Both the position numbers and the translations under genes were made by a program. DNA of 64,000 bases, from assembly GCA_025359045.1 (NCBI GenBank), contig JANYHN010000051.1:42959-106958 (forward strand). Reading direction: 5' to 3'. The notes beneath the pieces were generated by a model. The model saw nothing but the letters and a program-made list of their open reading frames with translations. It was not told the origin of the DNA and made no database searches. Shown here piece after piece: positions 8,025 to 17,599 of this stretch (position 1 is the stretch's first letter; every line of letters starts with the position of its first letter). Origin of the DNA: Hyphomicrobiales bacterium (GTDB lineage Bacteria; Pseudomonadota; Alphaproteobacteria; Rhizobiales; Aestuariivirgaceae).

Positions 8025-9311
8025 TTACTCATTCAGAGACTTGTGAATTCGACGTAAGCCAAAACCAACGGCAGCAAGGGCGACAGGAATTGCCAATGCT
8101 GCTATTAATTCTGGAGAAAACTCCGAGGTCTTTGGCACAAAGCCTTTTGCAGCGTAATAAACCAAACCCACAATGTAGTAGGTAATGGCAGCAACAGAAA
8201 GCCCTTCTACTGTTTGTTGGAGGCGCAGTTGCAAGTTAGAGCGATGGTCCATGGATTTCAGAATAAATTGATTCTGTTTTTCGCGCGAAACACTGACACG
8301 TGTTGAAAGTAAAACCGTTGCATGCGCAATGCGCTCTGACAGCGCGCTCTGCCGGGCGGAAACCGAACGACAAGTTGCAATAGCAGGTAAGAAACGGCGA
8401 TCATTAAATTCGCGGAAAGTTTGAAAACCTTCAATGCGCTCCTCGCGAAGCTCTTCGATACGCTGTTGTACGAGATCATAATAAGCATTAGCTGCAGAAA
8501 ATCGATAGTGATTATCTGTGTATTGACGTTCAACCGAAGCTTCAAGTTTGGTCAATCGGTCCAGAAGCAAGGGCTCTTCAACTTCACCAGCAGTTTGCAT
8601 TGCATTCAAAATTTCTGATAATTCGAGCTCTGCGGTGGTGAGTAGAGGTGTAAGCTTTCGCGCCACTGGCAAAGCCAGTAAGGCCATCATCCGGTAGGTA
8701 TCGATTTCGAGTAACCGTTGCACGAGTCGCCCCGCTTGGCGCGACGTCATGCGATGGTCGCATAAAAGCAACCGCCCAAAACCATCCGCGTGAATGCGAA
8801 AATCAGTGTATGCCCTGCCCGTACTTCCCGAAATCATAGATCCAATAATCGGATTTCCATTGAAATACGTTTCAGTTGTTTTAATTGGATCAGGTGCTTT
8901 TATCCCCCGAACAATGTTGGCGTGAATGGCGGCAATCGTTTGGCCTTTGAGCTGGCGCAGCCAATCTTGTGGCACAAGCGAAATCGCGGGCTCAGAGAAT
9001 GGCTTTTTTTCTGCACCTTGAACATAAAATGTATAGCGGCAAAACTCAGTATGTCTTTCCCACTTGATACGAAGGGCCCCAATCGTGGCACTGAAATGAC
9101 TGGCATCTGCAGCAGGTTTCGGTTGGCCCGAACCCTCAATAAGTTTCGTCAGCATCGCAAGGTCATCTGCCTTACTGCCTGATCCCATGATCACCAGATA
9201 AGACAAACGAACAGGCGCTTCTAAACTATCAGGCGGACGCGCATGAACTTCATCGTTTAAAGCACGGCGTTGCGGATGATCCGGTGGTAATGCAGGTGTT
9301 GAAGCTATCAT
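8025..9311 (-). CDS. DUF3422 membrane-anchored protein
   Basis: 428-residue protein matching the DUF3422 family (predicted membrane-anchored proteins of unknown function). The N-terminus carries the family's LNDEVHARPP signature. The middle is helical and charged (LRLQQTVEGLSV and neighbouring segments). Two hydrophobic helices lie near residues 375-395 and 400-418, followed by a short basic tail, so most of the protein is cytoplasmic with a C-terminal anchor. Its ATG overlaps the bchO stop in ATGA, and crtI follows 48 bases later, so it is embedded in the photosynthesis operon. No biochemical role is known to me. Confidence 0.85.
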   Translation of the reverse strand: MIASTPALPPDHPQRRALNDEVHARPPDSLEAPVRLSYLVIMGSGSKADDLAMLTKLIEGSGQPKPAADASHFSATIGALRIKWERHTEFCRYTFYVQGAEKKPFSEPAISLVPQDWLRQLKGQTIAAIHANIVRGIKAPDPIKTTETYFNGNPIIGSMISGSTGRAYTDFRIHADGFGRLLLCDHRMTSRQAGRLVQRLLEIDTYRMMALLALPVARKLTPLLTTAELELSEILNAMQTAGEVEEPLLLDRLTKLEASVERQYTDNHYRFSAANAYYDLVQQRIEELREERIEGFQTFREFNDRRFLPAIATCRSVSARQSALSERIAHATVLLSTRVSVSREKQNQFILKSMDHRSNLQLRLQQTVEGLSVAAITYYIVGLVYYAAKGFVPKTSEFSPELIAALAIPVALAAVGFGLRRIHKSLNE

Positions 9312-10138
9312 TTATAGGTGCCCTTAATAATTTCGACCGCTAGGGTTGGGTTCTCTTCGTGCAATAGATGCCCCAAACCTTGTATGTGAACAGATTTGGC
9401 GTTTCGGCAACGAGCTGCTGCGCGATCGGCCGTATCCGCTGGGACTGCCTTATCTTGTTCACCTGCCACAAATACAGCAGTTGGTTCAAGCCGCGCAAGA
9501 TTAGCTTCCATTCCGTGCAAATCCCATGATGCCATCATACCCAATGCTGCGGCCACATGTCCGGGCTGTTTAAATAGATTGAAATACAGGTCAACACCTT
9601 CAGGGCTTATTGTAGAGCCTGTGTCACGAAGTAATTTTTCAACTGTGGTGCGTGAAGCTAGCCCACTGAGAATGCGCGGAAGAAATGGATTGAAAGCCGC
9701 CAGCTTCGCAATAGGAGAAAACAGACTTCCTGCCCATCCGCCAAAGGGGTAAAATGCACCATTGAACGAAATATAAGTTTGAGGATGCAAAAGTTTACGT
9801 GCACACGCGTAAGCTAAGATCGCTGCACCGGCTGAATGACCCACCACAATCTGTGGCTCTACACTCATGATATCCATAACAGCCGCAACACCATTGCCCA
9901 TGCTTTCCAATTTGAAATTTGATGATGCGAGCGAATTCGTTTGGCCATGGCCCGGCAAATCAATGGCTATAACGCGGTGACTCTCAGCAAGAAGCGGCAT
10001 CACGTCCCGCCATGAGTGAACTGATGCTGCCGTGCCATGCACTAGCAGGATGGTGTGTCCCTGCCCCATCTCTTCAACATGCCAATTCAAGCCTTCAGCT
10101 TTTACAAAATGGCTTGTATTTGTTTGAGGCATGATCAT
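9308..10138 (-). CDS. bchO: BchO: alpha/beta-hydrolase, magnesium chelatase accessory protein
   Basis: 276-residue alpha/beta-hydrolase. LLVHGTAASVHSWRDVMP is the oxyanion region and VVGHSAGAAI the nucleophile elbow (serine in GHSAG); GLGHLLHEE near the C-terminus holds the expected histidine. Proteins of this type lie next to bchI-bchD in purple bacteria and are annotated as BchO; their exact role in magnesium insertion is unresolved. The ATG at 10138 overlaps the bchD stop in ATGA, and the stop overlaps the DUF3422 start in ATGA, so expression is tightly coupled. Confidence 0.9.
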   Translation of the reverse strand: MIMPQTNTSHFVKAEGLNWHVEEMGQGHTILLVHGTAASVHSWRDVMPLLAESHRVIAIDLPGHGQTNSLASSNFKLESMGNGVAAVMDIMSVEPQIVVGHSAGAAILAYACARKLLHPQTYISFNGAFYPFGGWAGSLFSPIAKLAAFNPFLPRILSGLASRTTVEKLLRDTGSTISPEGVDLYFNLFKQPGHVAAALGMMASWDLHGMEANLARLEPTAVFVAGEQDKAVPADTADRAAARCRNAKSVHIQGLGHLLHEENPTLAVEIIKGTYK

Positions 10139-11793
10139 GCCGAAACAGACTTAAGAGCAACACTGACTGGCCTTGCAATATCGGAAGCACTGGCACGCGG
10201 CATCGGCAGATAAGTGGCTTGCATATTATTTGCCAAAGCTCTGGCAGATTTTTGCGGCTCTGGCGATACATCGATAACCATTGCATCAAACCCCTCCGCC
10301 GCAAAAAGCTTTGCCGCCGATTGCGTTTCTTCCAACGCCGTTACTTTATTGCCTAAGCCAGAGCGAGTAATATTGGCTTTTCCGTCTGTCAGCACAATGA
10401 CGATTGGATTACCGCCAGCTCGGCGCACTTGCACTGCAAGCCCGTAAGCTTCATCCAAGCCGGATGCTAAAGGTGTTCCACCGCCTCCGGGCAAGCCCGC
10501 AAGGGCGCGCTTTGCGCGCTCTAATGACCGGGTTGGCGGCAGAAGCAACTCAGCTTTTTTGCCCCTAAAGGCAACAAGTGCCACGCGGTCTCGCCGAACG
10601 TAACATTCAGCCAATATCGTTTCGACTGCGCCTTTTGCTTCAGCCAAGCGTTGGAAAGCTGTCGAGCCTGAGGCATCTACAGCAAAAATTGCCGTTGCCT
10701 CATTGCGTTGCTTGATGCGAGACACGCGAAAATCATCGCGAGTTACGACCATACGGTCTGTCCCTGCCAACTTGCGGCGCATCGGTTGCCAAGGTGCTGC
10801 ATTGCGCAACGTTGCTAGAATATCGAGGCGCTGACCTGCCAAAGAGGAAGCTCGCTTATGGCCAATCCGCCTGCCCCTTTGTCCACCTGATTTCCGAGGG
10901 CTGGCCGCCTTGAAATTGCGCCCTGCCCCGCGCTTGCCCAAACCGTCGGCGGCCAAGTTCAACAGATTTGCTGGCAGCGCCGCCTTAATAGCTTCAAGGA
11001 TCAACTCTGCATCGCCCGGATTTTGTTCCGTGTTATTTTCAGTTTCACCGGCGTCAGGCGATTGTGATGGCGGTGGCGGTTGTTGTTGTTCATCGTCTTG
11101 TTGTTGAGGTGGCGCATTTTGTGCTCGGTGCGCCAACACCAAACGTGCAGCCATAGCAACGCTACCCTCGTCAACTTGTTTGTCTTGCAATGCTGCAATT
11201 GCGCGAGCTGTCGCCACCGCCTGCAATACAAAGCGTGGTGAGCTGATGCCAATTGCCAATGCCGCAGCGCATAAATCTTGCATCCACTTTGGATCAATAG
11301 CTGTATTTCCAAGTCTAGTTTTTGCGCGTTGAATAACGGCACTCGTCCAATATGGTTCTGCAGGCTCATCCACAACAAAGGGCAAACGGGCTTCAAGCTT
11401 TGCTGCCAAAATTGCTTCCGGGTCAAAAGGATCCATTACAGCGATCAGCAATATTTGACTTCTATCCAGCGCTTGGGACAGCAACGACGTGCACGCGACA
11501 TCTAACCTTTCAGCACGGCGCACCATTAATCGCGGGTGAGTGGCGAGAAGCCCTTCGGTATAAACAGGTTTGCCAAAAGCCAAAGTTGCGGCAAGATCGA
11601 CTGAACCGGATAAAGCTTCAGCGGACATCGTGGATGAAACTATTCGTAATGCCCCACCAGGTTCGGTCGCATTGCCAAATGCTGCGTTGAAATCATCCAC
11701 AACCTCGGTGGCTACTAAGGCTCCGCCAAGATCTGACCCCCCGAGGGCCAAGAGCCCTACGATCCAAGTGGCGTCATTGATCTCTTCGTTCAT
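10135..11793 (-). CDS. bchD: BchD: magnesium chelatase subunit D
   Basis: 552-residue subunit of the magnesium chelatase that inserts Mg into protoporphyrin IX together with BchI and BchH. An N-terminal degenerate AAA-like domain is followed by a proline/glutamine-rich acidic linker (around residues 225-260) and a C-terminal von Willebrand/integrin-I domain with the MIDAS motif DASGSTAF. The start is ATG at 11793, sharing one base with the bchI stop (TGATG); a GTG one codon earlier is also possible. Low-complexity repeats in the linker produce long shadow frames on the other strand that I do not count as genes. Confidence 0.95.
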   Translation of the reverse strand: MNEEINDATWIVGLLALGGSDLGGALVATEVVDDFNAAFGNATEPGGALRIVSSTMSAEALSGSVDLAATLAFGKPVYTEGLLATHPRLMVRRAERLDVACTSLLSQALDRSQILLIAVMDPFDPEAILAAKLEARLPFVVDEPAEPYWTSAVIQRAKTRLGNTAIDPKWMQDLCAAALAIGISSPRFVLQAVATARAIAALQDKQVDEGSVAMAARLVLAHRAQNAPPQQQDDEQQQPPPPSQSPDAGETENNTEQNPGDAELILEAIKAALPANLLNLAADGLGKRGAGRNFKAASPRKSGGQRGRRIGHKRASSLAGQRLDILATLRNAAPWQPMRRKLAGTDRMVVTRDDFRVSRIKQRNEATAIFAVDASGSTAFQRLAEAKGAVETILAECYVRRDRVALVAFRGKKAELLLPPTRSLERAKRALAGLPGGGGTPLASGLDEAYGLAVQVRRAGGNPIVIVLTDGKANITRSGLGNKVTALEETQSAAKLFAAEGFDAMVIDVSPEPQKSARALANNMQATYLPMPRASASDIARPVSVALKSVSA

Positions 11794-12851
11794 CACAGTC
11801 CCAAGACTTCAACGATAGCGCGTTCAATGCGCGCCGTTGAACCTGTCTCTTCCAAGGGATTGCGGCGCAGTCTGTGGCGCAGAGACGGTAATGCCATGCG
11901 CTTTATATGTGAGAGGGCAACAGTCTTTTGTTTCTCAAAAGCTGCAAGTGCCCGCGCAGCACGAATGATCGTAAGTTGTCCGCGCAGACCATCAGTTTTG
12001 AGCGCAATACAAAGCGTGGCTGCCGCTTCTTGCACGGCGTCCGGCACCACAACATCTTTTAATTTCTTTCGTCCCGCTTCAATGCGCCCGCGCAATTTTT
12101 GTTCTTCGTCTTTCCACTGCTCAAGAAAAGTTTCTGAATCGCGCTCATATGAATCACGTCGCTTCACGATCTCCACCCAACTGGCGACATCTTGTGGCGT
12201 TTTAACTTCAACTGACAAACCAAAGCGATCAAGCAACTGTGGGCGCAATTCCCCCTCCTCTGGATTGCCGCTGCCAATCAATACAAACCGCGCTGGATGG
12301 CGCACACTCAAGCCCTCACGCTCAAACAAATTTTCGCCCGATGCCGCCACATCAAGCAGCAAATCCACCAGATGATCTTCGAGTAAGTTGACTTCATCAA
12401 TATAAAGATAGCCGCGATTAGCTTTGGCAAGCAGACCCGGTTCGAAAACTTTTTCGCCCCGAGACAAAGCCCTTTCCAAATCCAGTGCCCCAGCCACACG
12501 GTCTTCCGTGGCACCGAGCGGTAGATCTAGTACCGGCACTTGAATGGTTTCTGAAACAAGTTTGTTTGCTGTGCGGCATTCTTCACAGGCTGATTGCGGT
12601 TGTGCCGGATCACAATGATAAGGGCAGCCTTTAACCGCTTTGATGGGGGGCAGCAAAGAAGCAAATGCACGCACTGTGGTCGATTTCCCAGTACCGCGAT
12701 CACCCATGGCGAGTAACCCACCAATCAAAGGATCAACTGCCGTAAGAAGGAGGCAGGTTTTCAGCTCCTGCTGACCTTCTATAGCTGAAAATGGGAAGAC
12801 TGGCCTTTTAATTGCGCCCTTAGCAGGCTCTTTTTTGTTAAGATTTGTCAT
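11793..12851 (-). CDS. bchI: BchI: magnesium chelatase ATPase subunit I
   Basis: 352-residue AAA+ ATPase that forms the hexameric motor of magnesium chelatase. The Walker A is GDRGTGKST and the Walker B LYIDEVNLL; the conserved AFIQ-like FPFSAIEGQ start and the GSGNPEEGELRPQLLDRFG sensor stretch are present. I use the ATG at 12851; a TTG at 12866 would add 5 residues. First gene of the bchI-bchD-bchO-DUF3422-crtI-crtB operon, with a PpsR-type site 56 bases upstream. bchH is not in the window. Confidence 0.96.
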   Translation of the reverse strand: MTNLNKKEPAKGAIKRPVFPFSAIEGQQELKTCLLLTAVDPLIGGLLAMGDRGTGKSTTVRAFASLLPPIKAVKGCPYHCDPAQPQSACEECRTANKLVSETIQVPVLDLPLGATEDRVAGALDLERALSRGEKVFEPGLLAKANRGYLYIDEVNLLEDHLVDLLLDVAASGENLFEREGLSVRHPARFVLIGSGNPEEGELRPQLLDRFGLSVEVKTPQDVASWVEIVKRRDSYERDSETFLEQWKDEEQKLRGRIEAGRKKLKDVVVPDAVQEAAATLCIALKTDGLRGQLTIIRAARALAAFEKQKTVALSHIKRMALPSLRHRLRRNPLEETGSTARIERAIVEVLGL

Positions 12852-12906
12852 CAAAAATAGTCTCAATCTAAATGCTCGTCCGTTAATCTGCCATGAGCTA
12901 GGCTGG

Positions 12907-12924
12907 TGTCAACCAAAATAGACA
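12907..12924. promoter_or_regulatory. PpsR/CrtJ-type operator upstream of bchI
   Basis: TGTCAACCAAAATAGACA is a perfect TGT-N12-ACA site, 56 bases upstream of the bchI ATG in the 186-base gap after the histidine kinase gene. It marks the promoter of the bchIDO-crtIB operon. Confidence 0.85.
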
Positions 12925-13037
12925 CTTTTATGAGAGACGCTTTAAAATACAAATCTTATTGAGCCGCCCCCTACACTCATCCCTGCTAAGGCCCGAATGA
13001 CAGGGTTAGAAATGACCTATTTTAATGTGATCGCACT

Positions 13038-15053
13038 CTATAAATTTAACATTGTGCCGTTAAATGCCGCAATTGTCTGATTTGCAACTTCATTCAAATG
13101 CTGCAAGTGACTTGCAAGCACCTCTTCCGCCATTTCACCATAACCAACTTCAATGGCCGCCGCTTGACTGCGCAATCGTTTAGCTCCGACGGTGGCGCAG
13201 ATGCCTGAAAGTGCATGTGTTGCTCTTCGTACACCTTCCAAGTCGCGTTGCGAGAAAGCCTTGTCGGCCATTGGGCATCGCAGCTCAACCTCAGCAATAA
13301 ACTGTCTCAGCACAACTGGCAAAATATCTGCACCCAACTCTTCGGCTAATTTTTCGAGTTCAGAGTTTTCGATCAATGGTAATTTGCTTGGGATATAGCC
13401 CGTGGAAATGTCCTGAATTTTTGAATCAAATATTTCTATATCAACCAATGCCGCTAGAATATCAGATTTCCGAATTGGCTTGGGAAGGTATCTGGACATG
13501 CCAGCTTCCAGGAATCGCTCACGATCGCCGACCACAGCATTTGCGGTCATAGCAATTATTGGAACTTTATTTTTAGATTCCGGCAGTGCGCGAATAAGAA
13601 ATGCTGCTTCCAGCCCGTCCATTACAGGCATCGATATGTCCATGAATATTACATCAAAGTCTTCGCTTTGAACCTTAGCAAGGGCTTCAGTTCCATCGAT
13701 TGCAGTTTCGACACTGTGGCCAGCAGCAGTCAACATGCGTACGGCGACCATTTGGTTAGTTAGATTGTCTTCGGCCAACAATATGCGCAAATTTTTTAGT
13801 TTTGGCTGTGGTGCGAATTCAACAATTTCTGGATTCAATTTTTTAAAGTTAGGTTCAGTTTCTTCTAAAATCAACTCAAACCAAAAATGGCTGCCGCTCC
13901 CGATTTTGCTTAAGACACCAGTTTGTCCTCCCATCGCTGTTACCAGTATTTTGCTAATTGCCAATCCCAAGCCAGTTCCACCTGACGGCCGCTTATAGCT
14001 GTTATCAACCATCGAAAATTCCTTGAATAGATTTTCAATGCTTTCTGGTGAAATGCCAATTCCCGTATCAAAAACTGAAAATTGAAAGCGCGAAGGATTA
14101 TCGTCGCTATCGAGTTTTTTTACTTCAAATCTAACCACTCCATCAGTTGTAAATTTAACGGCATTCGATGCAAAATTGAGCAGGATTTGGCGCAAGCGCA
14201 TAGCATCACCCAAGAGCCAATCAGGCACATCACAACCGATGTTAATTTCAATAGTGTTATTTTGAGCCCTTGCGTGGCTCGCCAAAATACTTGCGACTGA
14301 ATTAACGAGCTCTCCTACATTGAAGGGCGCAAGTTCGAGATCGAGCTTACCCGCCTCCATTTTAGAGAAATCCAGCACATCACTAATTTGGCTGAGCAAT
14401 GCTTCTCCCGATTTTATGGCAGTCATTACCAAACCAGATTGATCAGAGTTCAGTGTCGTATTTTCTAATAAATCAAGACACCCAATCACCCCATTTAGAG
14501 GCGTGCGCATTTCGTGGCTCATGACGGCTAGAAAGCTGGCCTTGGCAAGATTTGCAGCCGTCGCAGTTTCGAGCGCTTGTTGCAGATTTGCTTCAACTTC
14601 CAAGCGCTTTTCAATGTTGCGCAAGTACGCCACAAATACAGGGTTATCCAAACCGCGAGATACGCCTAGTGCTAATTCAACCGGAATTTCATGACCTAAC
14701 AAGTGCAGCGCTTGAATCTCTACGCGTTTGCCCAACACACTTGAATCCCCGGTCGCAAGGTAATGAGTCAAAATTCCGCGATGCGCAGCACGGCTCCGTT
14801 CGGGGAGAACGATATCGGCAAAATCATTACCAATAGCTTGGTCACGATTAAATCCGAAGCAAGCAATTGCTGCATTGTTCCAGTCTAAAACAATTCCCTT
14901 CGAATCCATAACAACAACGGGATCCAACGCAGATCGGAAAATGGCGTTCAGCCGCAACAAACTGTTGGGCATAACACTTTTGCGTTTTAGGAAACGCCAG
15001 TTTTGTGTTATAAAGTATAGGACGCTAGCGATCAAAAGTGAACCGAGCGCCAC
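13038..15053 (-). CDS. Hybrid sensor histidine kinase (PAS-HisKA-HATPase-REC-HPt)
   Basis: 671 residues: one N-terminal hydrophobic helix (about 2-16), PAS domain (30-150), HisKA with MSHEMRTP (phospho-His about 180), HATPase with DTGIGI and GTGLGLAIS, receiver domain (420-540, phospho-Asp about 472 in MDISMP), and HPt domain (phospho-His about 613 in THALSG). This is a complete internal phosphorelay. The start is a GTG preceded directly by an in-frame TAG, so no periplasmic sensor domain fits; a start at Met28 is also possible. It lies 32 bases downstream of the sigma-54 activator gene, so the HPt probably exchanges phosphate with that regulator. The signal is unknown. Confidence 0.9.
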   Translation of the reverse strand: MALGSLLIASVLYFITQNWRFLKRKSVMPNSLLRLNAIFRSALDPVVVMDSKGIVLDWNNAAIACFGFNRDQAIGNDFADIVLPERSRAAHRGILTHYLATGDSSVLGKRVEIQALHLLGHEIPVELALGVSRGLDNPVFVAYLRNIEKRLEVEANLQQALETATAANLAKASFLAVMSHEMRTPLNGVIGCLDLLENTTLNSDQSGLVMTAIKSGEALLSQISDVLDFSKMEAGKLDLELAPFNVGELVNSVASILASHARAQNNTIEINIGCDVPDWLLGDAMRLRQILLNFASNAVKFTTDGVVRFEVKKLDSDDNPSRFQFSVFDTGIGISPESIENLFKEFSMVDNSYKRPSGGTGLGLAISKILVTAMGGQTGVLSKIGSGSHFWFELILEETEPNFKKLNPEIVEFAPQPKLKNLRILLAEDNLTNQMVAVRMLTAAGHSVETAIDGTEALAKVQSEDFDVIFMDISMPVMDGLEAAFLIRALPESKNKVPIIAMTANAVVGDRERFLEAGMSRYLPKPIRKSDILAALVDIEIFDSKIQDISTGYIPSKLPLIENSELEKLAEELGADILPVVLRQFIAEVELRCPMADKAFSQRDLEGVRRATHALSGICATVGAKRLRSQAAAIEVGYGEMAEEVLASHLQHLNEVANQTIAAFNGTMLNL

Positions 15054-15085
15054 CTAGAAAATCTTCGCGATAGCGTGCAGCAAAA

Positions 15086-16522
15086 CTAAGCGCTCCTACT
15101 GACCATTGCCTCGAACTCTAATTTCTTTCGGTAGAGTGTTGAGGCGCCAATTTCAAGATAGGCGGCTGCTCTCGTTACGTTGCCATCACAAATGCGCAAT
15201 GCGTTCATGATTGCATCACGTTCAATCTGCCAAAGGGGAAGCAGGTGAGTGCGAGAATTTGAAAATGTCTCTATGGATTTTGAGACAAAATTATCAGGCA
15301 CAGAGGGCTTTGCCGGTGACAGAAACTTTGGCTGGTTATCATCTATCCATTTGGGCAACATTGTTTGTTCTATAATTTTACCTTGATTCAAAACGACCGC
15401 ATTACGCAGTGCATTTTGCAGTTCGCGGATATTTCCTGGCCAATTATAGTTGGTAATTTTTTCTTCAGCTTCGGGTGAGAAAGTTTTGAATTCCTTGTTT
15501 TCTTCTTTAGAAAACCGTGCCAGCATTCGGTTGGCAATAAGCATAATGTCATCACCACGGTCACGCAGAGGCGGTAACTGCATCGGTATGACATGTAATC
15601 GATAGTACAGATCTTCGCGGAAGCGACCCTCTGCGACTTCAACCTTAGGGTCTCTATTGGTGGCGCAGACAACACGTAAATTTGCATGTTCGGTTTTGCT
15701 AGATCCTACGCGCTGATAGCTGCCGGTTTGAATAAGGCGCAAAAGTTTTGCCTGCAAATCGAATTCCATTTCGCATATTTCATCAAGGAACAGAGTTCCA
15801 CCATCTGCTTCCATTGCCGCCCCAACGCGGTCGGACGTTGCACCGCTGAAGGCTCCTTTGACATGGCCAAAAATTTCTGATTCCATAAGTCCATGCGGAA
15901 TTGCAGCACAATTAATAGGGACAAAGGTCTTTCTGGCACGATCACTTGCATTGTGTATGGCCGATGCACAAAGCTCTTTTCCTGTTCCACTTTCACCCGT
16001 AATAAATACCGTCGCCTGTGAAGGTGCGGCACTTTCAATCATTCGATAGACGAGTTGCATAGGCTCCGATGCGCCGTAGAACCCATAAAATGTGTCGCGG
16101 AGTAGATCCGTGGAAAGCGAAAGAGTTTTTTCTTTTGGCGCCGCTCGTGCCAAAGCATTACGAACGGTGGTGCATAGTCTTTCAGAGTTGAGCGGTTTCA
16201 CAACATAATCAAACGCGCCCATCCGCATAGCTTCAATGGCTGTTCCAAGAGAGGCATTACCCGTGATCACAATAACGGAAGTTTCCGGGTGTTCAGCCCG
16301 AACGCGTGTGAGAATGCCTAGTCCCTCTGAATCGGGTAAACCAAGGTCTAAAATTAGGACCTTAGGTGGGCATTTTGCGAATTCTTCAAGGCATTTCGTG
16401 GCCGTATCGACAGCTATCAAGGGCGAACCAATTGACCGCAAATATTGCAGATATACCGTCGTGAGTGGTAACATATCTTCGACCAGTAAAATGCAATCAG
16501 AATTTGACCTGCCAACACTCAT
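15086..16522 (-). CDS. NtrC-family sigma-54-dependent response regulator
   Basis: 478 residues: receiver domain with phospho-Asp about 59 (LILDLGLP), AAA+ domain with Walker A GESGTGKE (about 176-183), GAFSGA loop (about 223-228; the consensus is GAFTGA, a mild change in the sigma-54 contact loop), Walker B GGTLFLDEI, and a C-terminal Fis-type helix-turn-helix (VTRAAAYLEIGASTLYRKK). Such proteins remodel sigma-54 RNA polymerase from upstream sites. It lies between the partner kinase and the exopolysaccharide genes, one of which has a -24/-12 promoter (19176-19191), so I infer it controls polysaccharide synthesis. AAGGGAA precedes the ATG. Confidence 0.92.
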   Translation of the reverse strand: MSVGRSNSDCILLVEDMLPLTTVYLQYLRSIGSPLIAVDTATKCLEEFAKCPPKVLILDLGLPDSEGLGILTRVRAEHPETSVIVITGNASLGTAIEAMRMGAFDYVVKPLNSERLCTTVRNALARAAPKEKTLSLSTDLLRDTFYGFYGASEPMQLVYRMIESAAPSQATVFITGESGTGKELCASAIHNASDRARKTFVPINCAAIPHGLMESEIFGHVKGAFSGATSDRVGAAMEADGGTLFLDEICEMEFDLQAKLLRLIQTGSYQRVGSSKTEHANLRVVCATNRDPKVEVAEGRFREDLYYRLHVIPMQLPPLRDRGDDIMLIANRMLARFSKEENKEFKTFSPEAEEKITNYNWPGNIRELQNALRNAVVLNQGKIIEQTMLPKWIDDNQPKFLSPAKPSVPDNFVSKSIETFSNSRTHLLPLWQIERDAIMNALRICDGNVTRAAAYLEIGASTLYRKKLEFEAMVSRSA

Positions 16523-16674
16523 TTGAAATTCCCTTCCACACTAAAATTAGCAAAATAAACAATTCATGATTGTATTTATAAATTTTACAACTAAAGGTAA
16601 CATGGCAGGGCTTTGCTAACAAATTGCTCCAAAACAGAGTAAATATTCTATGAACTTGTGGAAATACTGATCGA

Positions 16675-17574
16675 TCAGGCAGAAAATGACGGGCTGTGCC
16701 CTGCAACTACGCGGTGATCATTGAAGTTTGCCAATACTTGTCTTTTGACGCAGTAAATGTAGGCACCATCTACAATTGAATCTGAGATCGTAACACCTCG
16801 ACCAACATAGGTTCCTGGCAAGATAACACTGTTTCTAATGATAGCGCCTTTGTCGATGATTGCTTCATCTCCAATGACCGTAAATGGTCCCAGTTCCACA
16901 CCTTTTTCAATCAAACAATTTTTTCCGATCACCACGCTTCGTGCTGGGGCGCGTTCAAACAGCACCTTCGTTCCAACACCAATCATAATGTGATCAGGCG
17001 TGGGGCGACCAGCAGTTCGAACGCCAGGTACGAGACCACTTAGTGCCATGACGTTTGCGCTGTGATATGTAGATGGTGTATCAATCAAACAGGGGTGCAA
17101 CCTGCAAGTTGCGCGCACATTTTCCCAAGAAATGCCGCTGATACTGGCATCACCGCCGCTGGGTAAGGCAATTCCCAATGCTGTGTAAATGTCTGCGGAA
17201 GATTGGGCCTCACCTCGCCTTACCGCTTCTTCAAGAAGCCCAAATGGGCGCAACATGTCGCCGCGCACCATTATCCATGAATCGCCTATATTGACTATGG
17301 ATCGCGATATTGCTGTCAGATTTTTAAAAGAAATATTTGATGAGATATGATCAATGAGCATACCCCACCTACTTCCATTCCCAATATGATTTTCAATGGA
17401 ATCATCTCCATTCGCCGAAAGTATAGTTGCTGTGCGAACGCCAACTTCAAACAGTTCTTCAATCGTAATATCGATCAGCGGCTTATTTCCAATGGTCAAC
17501 ATTGCAACGGGACGATACTGCGTAAAGGGAGCTAAATCATATCTATTTCTATCGGCAAGAATTATTGCGTGCAT
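16675..17574 (-). CDS. Degenerate sugar nucleotidyltransferase with beta-helix domain
   Basis: 299 residues with the layout of a sugar-nucleotide pyrophosphorylase: an N-terminal nucleotidyltransferase-like domain (MHAIILADRNRYDLAPF) and a C-terminal left-handed beta-helix of hexapeptide repeats (about 200-285, such as VVIGKNCLIEKGVELG). The active site looks lost: the GxGTR loop is replaced by DRNRYD, and the lysine of the PK motif is Val (RPVAML). It may therefore be a structural or regulatory paralogue, not an enzyme. The ATG at 17574 has GGAG 9 bases upstream. It sits 25 bases downstream of the GT26 fusion gene, likely in the same transcript. Confidence 0.75.
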   Translation of the reverse strand: MHAIILADRNRYDLAPFTQYRPVAMLTIGNKPLIDITIEELFEVGVRTATILSANGDDSIENHIGNGSRWGMLIDHISSNISFKNLTAISRSIVNIGDSWIMVRGDMLRPFGLLEEAVRRGEAQSSADIYTALGIALPSGGDASISGISWENVRATCRLHPCLIDTPSTYHSANVMALSGLVPGVRTAGRPTPDHIMIGVGTKVLFERAPARSVVIGKNCLIEKGVELGPFTVIGDEAIIDKGAIIRNSVILPGTYVGRGVTISDSIVDGAYIYCVKRQVLANFNDHRVVAGHSPSFSA

Positions 17575-17599
17575 AATATTTGTCTCCAATCAAAGTTGT

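Noticed and set aside
10910..11107. Serine- and cysteine-rich frame on the plus strand opposite bchD
   Set aside because: Composition comes from the Pro/Gln linker codons of bchD read in reverse; no family features.
16600..16617. TGGCA...TTGCT resembling a sigma-54 promoter between the NtrC-like gene and the nucleotidyltransferase
   Set aside because: Only 9 bases between GG and GC, and it points away from the local genes.
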